Shown here: piece after piece, positions 1-4,821 of the stretch | Layout of the letters: each line of letters opens with the position of its first letter | How positions within the stretch are numbered: position 1 is the first letter of the stretch | NCBI GenBank assembly: GCA_964444305.1 | Contig: CAYUGQ010000148.1 | Span: 1-5,738 of the forward strand | Reading direction: 5' to 3' | Length of the DNA: 5,738 bases | From: JAKFFN01 sp964444305 | GTDB taxonomy: Bacteria; Sumerlaeota; Sumerlaeia; Sumerlaeales; Sumerlaeaceae | Translations under genes and position numbers: made by a program | The notes under the pieces: model-generated | What the model saw: only the letters and a program-made list of their open reading frames with translations | Database searches by the model: none | Told to the model about the DNA's origin: nothing

Positions 1-863
1 TGTTCCATGTTGTTGCCTTTGATGACGCGCATGCCGGTGAAGGCTTCTTCGAGGATGGAGGAAAGGATGGCGCGGACGCGCTGTACGCGGCGGCTGACTT
101 TGCGGACGCGGCGACCGACGAGATAGATCATGGTTCCGATGATGGGGACGATGAAGAGGGTGGTGAGGGAGAGGGATGGGGATATGATGACCATCATGAT
201 GATGAAGGAGGTCATCTTGATGAAGTTTTTAATGATGGATGAGAAGAGGATTTCGAGGGCACCGTCTACGGCCTGGACGTCTTGGAGGACGAGGGAGATG
301 AGGGAGCCGGGAGAGTAGCGGGAGAAGTAGGACATGTCGAGATTGACCATGTGGACGAAGGCATGGTTTCGCAGGCGCTGGACGGCTTTGGTGGAGAGAT
401 AGGTGCTGAGGTAACCGGTGCCGAAGGCGGCGACGCACATAAGAAGGCCGCAGATGAGCATGATGCCGATGATGGAGAGGAGGATCTTGAACTTGAATTC
501 AGGGTCGGCGTTGGCGCGGGTTTGGAGGGATTCGAGGCGGGGTTCCCAGTCTTGTTTGAACTTGTCTTTCCAGCGGACGAAGAAGGTTGGTGCCATGCTG
601 GGGCGCTGGTTTTCCTGGGCGGGGCGGGCTTCTTCGCCGTCTTTTGGACCGATGAGATTATTTCCGCCAGCGATCTGGATGAGGGGATTGACGAGGCCGA
701 TGGAGGCGGCTGTGAAGCCGGCTTCCAGTATCATGCAGGCGAAGAGGGCTACGATGACGGCGGACGTGCCTTTGAGGTAGGTGAGAAGGCGGCGGTATGT
801 CTGCCAGTCGCTGGGGCTTCCCGGGAGTTTTTTGCCGGAAGAGGGTGGTTGAGATAGACTCAT
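1..863 (-). CDS. MsbA-type ABC exporter, N-terminal membrane half (partial, runs off left edge)
   Basis: I translated this frame by hand: ATG at 863-861, then 287 codons without a stop to the window edge. It begins MSLSQPPSSGKKLPG. Hydrophobic helices lie at about 33-62, 124-150 and 208-250, matching the first four segments of a type IV ABC exporter membrane domain. The stretch LEEAFTGMRVIKGNNME (271-287) is the conserved coupling-helix region of MsbA-like exporters (usual form EE...G.R.VK). In this family one chain carries a six-helix membrane domain followed by an ATPase domain, works as a dimer and exports lipids, lipid A or drugs. The ATPase half lies outside the window, so Walker motifs cannot be checked and the substrate is unknown. 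The loop between helices 1 and 2 (about 63-123) is long, charged and proline-containing. No good Shine-Dalgarno is visible. The nearest upstream gene on this strand is sufE-like, 125 nt away, with a candidate promoter between. Codons end mainly in C, unlike the plus-strand genes. The family call is firm, the substrate is not. Confidence 0.9.
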   Translation of the reverse strand, partial: MSLSQPPSSGKKLPGSPSDWQTYRRLLTYLKGTSAVIVALFACMILEAGFTAASIGLVNPLIQIAGGNNLIGPKDGEEARPAQENQRPSMAPTFFVRWKDKFKQDWEPRLESLQTRANADPEFKFKILLSIIGIMLICGLLMCVAAFGTGYLSTYLSTKAVQRLRNHAFVHMVNLDMSYFSRYSPGSLISLVLQDVQAVDGALEILFSSIIKNFIKMTSFIIMMVIISPSLSLTTLFIVPIIGTMIYLVGRRVRKVSRRVQRVRAILSSILEEAFTGMRVIKGNNME

Positions 864-890
864 GGAGTTGCGGCTTTACGGTCCTGTTTC

Positions 891-919
891 AGTATACTTT
901 GGCATGATGAACGCCGCAA
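891..919 (-). promoter_or_regulatory. Candidate sigma70-like promoter of the ABC exporter
   Basis: Read on the minus strand, TTGCGG (919-914) is followed after 17 nt by TATACT (896-891), which leaves 27 nt to the exporter ATG at 863. The -10 box matches TATAAT at five of six positions; the -35 box matches TTGACA only in TTG. Spacing and placement are ideal, so this may start an exporter transcript separate from the upstream sulfur genes. No transcript evidence is available. A similar arrangement precedes the TPR gene. Confidence 0.4.
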
Positions 920-988
920 ACAGGCAATGGTGCAAGTGCGGATTGTGAAAAATCGGTTGCATGGTTGTTGTGTGGGTGAGGCGGATGA

Positions 989-1212
989 TTATTGCCGGTG
1001 GCGCACGACGGCGGCTTTGCACATATTAACCATGGCGGTGAGGCCCATGTTTTTTCCCATGCTCAGTTCCCTGCCAAAGATATCGTAGATGATGTCCGGA
1101 TTGACGCTGTGGATTTCGTCGAGGGGTGCGCCGGAAAAGGCTTTGTCGAGAATTACGGCGGTGGCTTTGGCTGAGACGCCCTGGGGGTTTAGCACATCGA
1201 AGTAGAACTTCA
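989..1212 (-). CDS. SufE-like sulfur acceptor protein, C-terminal half (5' end lost in assembly gap)
   Basis: The frame emerges from the N run and ends at TAA (991-989), giving 73 complete codons that start KFYFDVLNPQG. The pattern FYFDV, a helix containing AVILDKAFSGAPLDEI, then MGLTAMVNMCKAAV matches the C-terminal part of the SufE/CsdE family (usual features: GLLAVLL..ngk.peEI and the late R..G...M...I segment). SufE accepts persulfide sulfur on a cysteine from a SufS/CsdA-type desulfurase and passes it to the cytosolic Fe-S scaffold. In E. coli SufE (138 residues) that cysteine is residue 51, so here it would lie in the missing part; activity cannot be judged. A GTG at 1195 could be taken as a start, but the family-like residues continue upstream of it, so it is internal. 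The upstream neighbour is a sulfurtransferase, which fits a sulfur-transfer role. The family call is good but rests on half a protein. Confidence 0.75.
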
Positions 1213-1312
1213 NNNNNNNNNNNNNNNNNNNNNNNNNNNNNNNNNNNNNNNNNNNNNNNNNNNNNNNNNNNNNNNNNNNNNNNNNNNNNNNNNNNNNNNN
1301 NNNNNNNNNNNN
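1213..1312. other. Assembly gap, exactly 100 N
   Basis: One hundred consecutive N, a conventional scaffold placeholder. It removes the N-terminal half of the SufE-like gene. The true length is probably not 100: the candidate SufE start at 1323 and the SufE frame at 1195 differ by 128 nt, which is not a multiple of three. Confidence 0.98.
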
Positions 1313-1323
1313 GCAGGCTCCAT
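1313..1323 (-). other. Possible first codons of the SufE-like gene (right flank of the gap)
   Basis: Ten bases after the sulfurtransferase stop, the minus strand reads GTG ATG GAG CCT GC before entering the N run. The ATG at 1323 (or the GTG just before it, in the same frame) is a plausible SufE start giving M-E-P-(A). The position suits a two-gene operon, but only three codons are visible and no Shine-Dalgarno is apparent, so this is inference. Confidence 0.3.
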
Positions 1324-1333
1324 CACGGGTGTT

Positions 1334-2191
1334 TTACTTCTCAATGGGGACGCCCACCAAGTTTCCATATTCTGTCCAGCTACCGTCGTAGTTTCGCACT
1401 TTGGGGAATCCGAGGAGGTGTTTGAGTACGAACCAGGTGTGGCTGCTGCGTTCGCCGATGCGGCAGTAGGCGATGATTTCTTCGTCGGAGGTGATGCCGG
1501 CGGCTTCGTAGACGTCGCGAAGTTCGTTGGCGGTCTTAAAGGTACCGTCGGGATTTACGGCTCGGCTCCATGGAATGCTGACGGCGCCGGGGATGTGTCC
1601 TCCGCGGATGGCACCTTCGTTTGGGTAGCCTTCCATATGGAGTTTCTCGCCGCTGAATTCTTCGGGGCTGCGGACGTCGACGAACTTTCGTCCGGAGTGA
1701 AGGTGATGGAGAACGCCGTCGCGGAAAATGCGGTCGCCTTCGTCGTTGCGATCGGCGGCGACATAGTCAGTTACGGGATAATTTGGTACTTCGCGGGTCA
1801 TGGGGCGGTTTTCCTGTCCCCATTTGAGACGGCCGCCATCCATAATTTTTACGCGATTATGGCCGAAGAGGGTGAAGACCCAGAAGGCGTATGCTGCCCA
1901 CCAGTTGCTTTTATCGCCATAGAAGATGACGGTGGTTTCGGGGGTGACACCGATTCGGGACATGAGGGCTTCAAATTCAATTTTGCCGAGGTAGTCGCGG
2001 CGGAGCTGGTCGTTGAGGTCGCGGGTCCAGTCTACTTCTACGGCGCCGGGAATGTGTCCGGAGGGATAGAGAAGGGGGTCTTCGTTGGATTCTATGATCC
2101 GTATGGATGGGTCATTGAGATGTTGGGCGACCCAGTCTGTGCTGACGAGGGAATCTGGACGGGCGTAGCCGCGCTGTTGAATGTCTGACAT
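1334..2191 (-). CDS. sseA: Two-domain thiosulfate sulfurtransferase (rhodanese)
   Basis: A complete protein of 285 residues, the usual size for tandem-rhodanese sulfurtransferases. The N-terminal domain (about 10-120) is the inactive structural copy: it has GHIPGAVEVDW (45-55), and the catalytic-loop position reads YGDKSNWWA with Asp93 where cysteine would be. The C-terminal domain (about 150-280) has GGHIPGAVSIPW and the active loop CRIGERSSH with catalytic Cys243, followed by the terminal YDGSWTEYG signature. The Arg after the cysteine and the CRIGER loop favour thiosulfate over 3-mercaptopyruvate (CGSGVT type) as donor. The enzyme carries a persulfide on Cys243 and hands sulfur to a thiophilic acceptor. 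No signal peptide is seen, so it is probably cytosolic. The ATG at 2191 has AGGAG 10 nt upstream. A SufE-like gene follows; an sseA-sufE pairing is known in mycobacteria, and I infer shared transcription and sulfur transfer. Symbol by family resemblance; CysA-type naming would be equally defensible. Confidence 0.93.
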   Translation of the reverse strand: MSDIQQRGYARPDSLVSTDWVAQHLNDPSIRIIESNEDPLLYPSGHIPGAVEVDWTRDLNDQLRRDYLGKIEFEALMSRIGVTPETTVIFYGDKSNWWAAYAFWVFTLFGHNRVKIMDGGRLKWGQENRPMTREVPNYPVTDYVAADRNDEGDRIFRDGVLHHLHSGRKFVDVRSPEEFSGEKLHMEGYPNEGAIRGGHIPGAVSIPWSRAVNPDGTFKTANELRDVYEAAGITSDEEIIAYCRIGERSSHTWFVLKHLLGFPKVRNYDGSWTEYGNLVGVPIEK

Positions 2192-2201
2192 TATTGATGC
2201 G

Positions 2202-2206
2202 CTCCT
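2202..2206 (-). promoter_or_regulatory. Ribosome binding site of the sulfurtransferase gene
   Basis: CTCCT on the plus strand reads AGGAG on the minus strand, 10 nt before the ATG at 2191. It is the clearest Shine-Dalgarno in the window and supports this start. I could not find a convincing promoter for this gene in the divergent spacer. Confidence 0.55.
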
Positions 2207-2288
2207 GCTTGCATTGATACTTTATTAATGTATTCGGCCGGTGGGGGTGGAATTCACAGGCTGGGGATGTAAGCCGAGGGTAAATTTC

Positions 2289-2315
2289 GTGCGTGTATGG
2301 TCGAATTTGTATACA
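2289..2315 (+). promoter_or_regulatory. Weak candidate promoter of era
   Basis: TATACA (2310-2315) is a possible -10 box. The best upstream partner is GTGCGT (2289-2294) at a short 15-nt spacing. Alone this is weak; it is listed because the TATAC and TGCG elements recur ahead of the exporter and the TPR gene. It would give a leader of roughly 60 nt before the chosen era start. Confidence 0.22.
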
Positions 2316-2320
2316 AAATC
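2303..2320. repeat. 18-bp near-perfect palindrome in the divergent sulfurtransferase/era spacer
   Basis: TTTGTATACAAA (2306-2317) is a perfect 12-bp palindrome. After one mismatched pair (A2305/A2318) the arms continue with two further matches (GA at 2303-2304, TC at 2319-2320), so 16 of 18 positions obey the symmetry. It overlaps the possible era -10 box and lies 112 nt from the sulfurtransferase ATG. It has the form of a dimeric regulator site, but no regulator is identifiable. Confidence 0.4.
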
Positions 2321-2381
2321 AAATTGTGTGCCGTTGGCTTTGTTACCATTCCTAATGACACTGGAACCAGCTTTGGAAAAT

Positions 2382-3353
2382 ATGACGGACGAACCGGAAT
2401 TCCGATCGGGATTTGTGGCGATTCTCGGCAAGCCGAATGCGGGGAAATCTACCCTGATGAATGCGATTGTGGGGGAAAAGGTGGCGATTGTCTCGGACAA
2501 GCCGCAGACTACCCGGGATCGTATTGCGGGTATTTTTACGACGGACCGCTTTCAGATGGTTTTTATGGATACGCCGGGGGTGCTAATTCCGCAGGACCGG
2601 TTTAATGAGGCGCTGGTGATGCGTGCGGCGGATGCGTTGACGGGGACGGATGTGGTGTATCACCTGGTGGATGCGGCGGACCGGGAGCCTCCGAATGAGC
2701 GTCTGGTGGAGTTATTGAAGCGGTTGCCGCGTTCGACGCCGCGTTTTCTGGTGATCAACAAGATTGATAAGCATTTCCCGCGGACGGTGGGGAGTGCGCC
2801 GTTTCTGCCACCGGGTATTGATTCGAAGGATTACGACGAGATTTTTATGGTTTCGGCGCTTAAGAAGCAGGCGCTGGATTTGCTGATTGAGGCCACTTAC
2901 CGTCGGTTGAAGCCGGGTCCGCTTTATTATGATGCGGAGCAGATTTCGGATCGGGACATGCGTTTCCTGGTGGCGGAGATTGTGCGGGAGAAGGTTTTTC
3001 GCCGGACGGGGGCTGAGATTCCGTATTCTGTTTATACGGAGACGGAGGAGTTTTCGGAGCGGCCGGGGAAGGATTATATCCGTGTGGTGATTTATACAGA
3101 GCGGGACAGTCAGAAGGGGATCCTGATCGGGCAGGGTGGCCGTGTTTTGAAGGATATTGGTCAGGATGCGCGCCGGGCTATTGAGCACTTGTCTGGCAAG
3201 CCGTGCTTTTTGGAGCTGTGGGTGAAGGTGCGGAAGGACTGGCGGAAGAAAGATTTTGATCTTAATGATTTTGGGTTTAAATTGCCCAAGCGTAAACCAT
3301 CATCGAAGAAACCCAAGGGGAAGTTGCCGAAAAATGATCGTACAGTATCGTGA
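2382..3353 (+). CDS. era: GTPase Era, ribosome small-subunit assembly factor
   Basis: With the ATG at 2382 the protein has 323 residues and the full Era layout. The GTPase domain shows G1 GKPNAGKS (16-23), G2 around TTRDR (43-47), G3 DTPG (63-66), G4 NKID (126-129) and G5 SAL (158-160). The KH RNA-binding domain has YTERDSQKGILIGQGG (238-253) and ends with FLELWVKVRKDWRKK (276-290), an Era hallmark. Era binds the 3' end of 16S rRNA and aids 30S maturation in the cytosol. The frame stays open upstream to 2241, but those residues do not look like Era; the MTDEPEFRSGF start puts G1 at the usual distance. ATG 2355 would add nine residues. Neither has a strong Shine-Dalgarno. Oddities: a lysine-rich tail (300-323, ten Lys/Arg in 24) beyond the usual end, GQGG instead of the common GKGG in the KH loop, and a proline-containing stretch between G4 and G5. 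The last 20 nt overlap the next gene. Confidence 0.96.
   Translation: MTDEPEFRSGFVAILGKPNAGKSTLMNAIVGEKVAIVSDKPQTTRDRIAGIFTTDRFQMVFMDTPGVLIPQDRFNEALVMRAADALTGTDVVYHLVDAADREPPNERLVELLKRLPRSTPRFLVINKIDKHFPRTVGSAPFLPPGIDSKDYDEIFMVSALKKQALDLLIEATYRRLKPGPLYYDAEQISDRDMRFLVAEIVREKVFRRTGAEIPYSVYTETEEFSERPGKDYIRVVIYTERDSQKGILIGQGGRVLKDIGQDARRAIEHLSGKPCFLELWVKVRKDWRKKDFDLNDFGFKLPKRKPSSKKPKGKLPKNDRTVS
3316..3323 (+). promoter_or_regulatory. Possible ribosome binding site inside the era 3' end
   Basis: AGGGGAAG lies 10 nt (from its end) before the ATG at 3334. It is a purine-rich, partial Shine-Dalgarno that is also translated as part of the Era lysine-rich tail. It supports 3334 as the start of the endopeptidase gene and suggests translational coupling to era. 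Confidence 0.4.
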
Positions 3354-4644
3354 TGCTTTAGCTGCTTTGACGTTGGCCGCTGCTTTTTGTTTTGTAAGCG
3401 GGAGTCTGGCGGTTCAGGCTGAGACTATGGAACCAGCAAATGATGTGGGCCAGACGACGGCTGCGCAGTCTGAGGACAATGAGGAACGGCAGCGGCGTGG
3501 GGAGCGGAGGCAGCGGTGGCGGCAGTCGGTTATTAACCGGTATGTTTCGCCGGGCGGCAAGGCGGAGCTGAAGGATGTGCAGCGGTATGCGGATATTTTT
3601 GGTGAGACGACGGTTTATGATCCTCGTTATTATCAGTATAAGATAACGGCGGTGGGGGTGGAGGGTTCGACGAATTCTGTGCGGCTGTCGGGTGAGGTTT
3701 ATCCGCAGCATTATGGGCATGGTGTTGTGGATGTGTTGGGGATCCTGGGTTTTGAGGTGGTTGAGAATTCGATTACGGCGTTGCCGAATTTGCAGGGGCT
3801 GGCGCCTTATGGTGTGAGCACGACGGGGGCGGCGACGCTGAGGAGTGAGCCGCGGCGTAATGCGGAGCAGGTGAATTCTGTGGCGCTGGGGGGCTGGGTG
3901 CGGGTGCTTCGCGGGGGCCAGGAGAGTGATATTTCTTCGCGGGAGACGGGATTTGCGCGTCATGCACCGGGGCATGATCGCCTGCCGGAGGAGTCGCCGG
4001 CGGATTGGATTTTTGTGCAGACGATGGAGGGGTATCTGGGGTATGCGCGGAAGGGGGATTTTGATTTTCAGGATGATTATCGCCTGCCGGATGGGATGAT
4101 TACATTGCCTGTGAGGCTGGGGGATGAGGGGACGACTGTGCCGGCCGGGGCTTTTGTGTATGGTGGCCCGGAGGATGGCTGGAAGTTGTTTGACGGGAGA
4201 GGGATTCCGGCGGGGGCGGCGGTTGTGGATATGCGTCCGAAGTTTTCCGGGGAAGAGATTGTGAAACTGATGGAGCCGTTTATGGATACGCCTTATGTGT
4301 GGGGCGGTGTGACGGATGAGGGAATTGACTGCAGTGGGTTTTCGCAGTTTTTCATGCGGTCGACGGGTTCGTTTATCCCGAGGGATTCTGTGCAGCAGGC
4401 TACGAGCGGATTGCTGGTGGCGTGGGGGCAGGATGTGTTGGAGAAGGCTGAGCCGGGGGATTTGATTTTCTTTGCGCGGGATAATGGGCGGATCAGTCAT
4501 GTGGCTATCAGCCTGGGTGGTTCGCGGATTATCCATTCGGCGGGGCGGGGTGTGCATATTGCTGATTTGCGGGACCCTAAGACGAATACGGATGAGGCTT
4601 ATGGGGATGGGGTTTTGTTTGCTCGACGGGTGATTTCGCGTTGA
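3334..4644 (+). CDS. Secreted SH3-domain NlpC/P60 peptidoglycan endopeptidase
   Basis: A protein of 436 residues with a Sec-type signal peptide (MIVQYRDALAALTLAAAFCF..., likely cleavage after AVQA at 26-29). A charged Arg/Gln/Glu-rich linker follows (about 47-65), then a module I cannot name (about 85-152), a bacterial SH3-like domain (about 159-245, ATLRSEP then DWIFVQTMEGYLGYARK), a second probable SH3-like segment (about 255-300), and a C-terminal NlpC/P60 domain (about 305-436). Active-site residues are in place: Cys333 in DCSGF, His389 in ISHVAISLGG, His401 in IIHSAG, and Tyr321 in the PYVWGG motif. Two SH3 domains ahead of NlpC/P60 resemble YkfC-type enzymes, which cut gamma-D-Glu-diamino acid bonds in stem peptides; that specificity is inference. 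It should act in the periplasm or at the wall. The frame is open upstream to 3256, but the ATG at 3334 gives the signal peptide at the N terminus, preceded by AGGGGAAG. It overlaps era by 20 nt, so cotranscription is likely. Confidence 0.92.
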   Translation: MIVQYRDALAALTLAAAFCFVSGSLAVQAETMEPANDVGQTTAAQSEDNEERQRRGERRQRWRQSVINRYVSPGGKAELKDVQRYADIFGETTVYDPRYYQYKITAVGVEGSTNSVRLSGEVYPQHYGHGVVDVLGILGFEVVENSITALPNLQGLAPYGVSTTGAATLRSEPRRNAEQVNSVALGGWVRVLRGGQESDISSRETGFARHAPGHDRLPEESPADWIFVQTMEGYLGYARKGDFDFQDDYRLPDGMITLPVRLGDEGTTVPAGAFVYGGPEDGWKLFDGRGIPAGAAVVDMRPKFSGEEIVKLMEPFMDTPYVWGGVTDEGIDCSGFSQFFMRSTGSFIPRDSVQQATSGLLVAWGQDVLEKAEPGDLIFFARDNGRISHVAISLGGSRIIHSAGRGVHIADLRDPKTNTDEAYGDGVLFARRVISR

Positions 4645-4701
4645 GTGGGGTTTTGAAGTGACAGACAAGTAGGGTTGTGGTCAAAATTCTTCTTGTACTT
4701 A

Positions 4702-4720
4702 GGGAACGCTCTGCGTTTTC
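4702..4720 (+). terminator. Weak hairpin after the endopeptidase gene, possible terminator
   Basis: AACGC (4705-4709), loop TCT, GCGTT (4713-4717) forms a five-pair stem that extends to eight with two G-U wobbles and an outer G-C. The T run TTTT forms part of the 3' arm rather than a clean tail, and the hairpin is 58 nt beyond the stop codon. It is therefore only a possible terminator for the era-endopeptidase transcript. Confidence 0.2.
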
Positions 4721-4757
4721 ACTTTGTGCTGGAATGTTATTAAGTCGCGCTCGAATT

Positions 4758-4785
4758 TTGCGTGAATTCTTCACCGGGGTATACC
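4758..4785 (+). promoter_or_regulatory. Candidate promoter of the TPR-protein gene
   Basis: TTGCGT (4758-4763) is followed after 16 nt by TATACC (4780-4785), within the 8-bp palindrome GGTATACC (4778-4785). A start site about 7 nt downstream would give a leader of roughly 30 nt to the ATG at 4822. It would place the in-frame GTG at 4789 upstream of the transcript, which favours the ATG. The arrangement resembles TTGCGG-17-TATACT ahead of the exporter. The rest of the 177-nt spacer (4645-4821) holds no recognisable gene. Confidence 0.33.
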
Positions 4786-4821
4786 GCCGTGAGTGCATTT
4801 AGAGGATTGCCAAAGTTGAAT

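Noticed and set aside
186..216. Inverted repeat GATGACC / GGTCATC with ATGATG runs, considered as an operator or repeat
   Set aside because: It lies inside membrane-helix codons of the exporter (Ile/Met/Thr-rich), where ATC, ATG and ACC codons readily create such repeats by chance.
282..857. 191-codon plus-strand frame opposite the ABC exporter
   Set aside because: It is a low-complexity Gly/Glu/Asp/Ala protein; the minus strand reads as a clean MsbA-type membrane domain over the same bases.
864..988. Spacer between the SufE-like gene and the exporter checked for a terminator or small RNA
   Set aside because: No stem with a following T run on the minus strand and no structured element was found beyond the candidate exporter promoter.
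1418..2188. 256-codon plus-strand frame opposite the sulfurtransferase
   Set aside because: It is Gly/Ala/Val/Phe-rich with no recognisable motif and lies antisense to a complete, well-conserved rhodanese. It is a skew artefact.
2241..2381. Upstream extension of the era frame (47 extra codons from the GTG at 2241)
   Set aside because: The added residues do not look like Era, there is no Shine-Dalgarno, and the extension would cover the candidate promoter and palindrome. ATG 2382 gives normal Era spacing.
2712..3188. 158-codon minus-strand frame inside era
   Set aside because: Antisense to conserved Era GTPase and KH coding sequence; Leu/Arg/His-rich with no motif.
3358..4668. 436-codon antisense frame on the minus strand, covering nearly the whole endopeptidase gene
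   Set aside because: It is rich in Arg, His, Pro and Ile with no domain, and is the complement of a gene with clear catalytic motifs. G/T-ending codons on the plus strand remove stops from this antisense frame.
4577..4798. 73-codon minus-strand frame spanning the end of the endopeptidase gene and the following spacer
   Set aside because: It overlaps coding DNA antisense, and its sequence has no family resemblance. Most of it sits in the spacer carrying the TPR-gene promoter.
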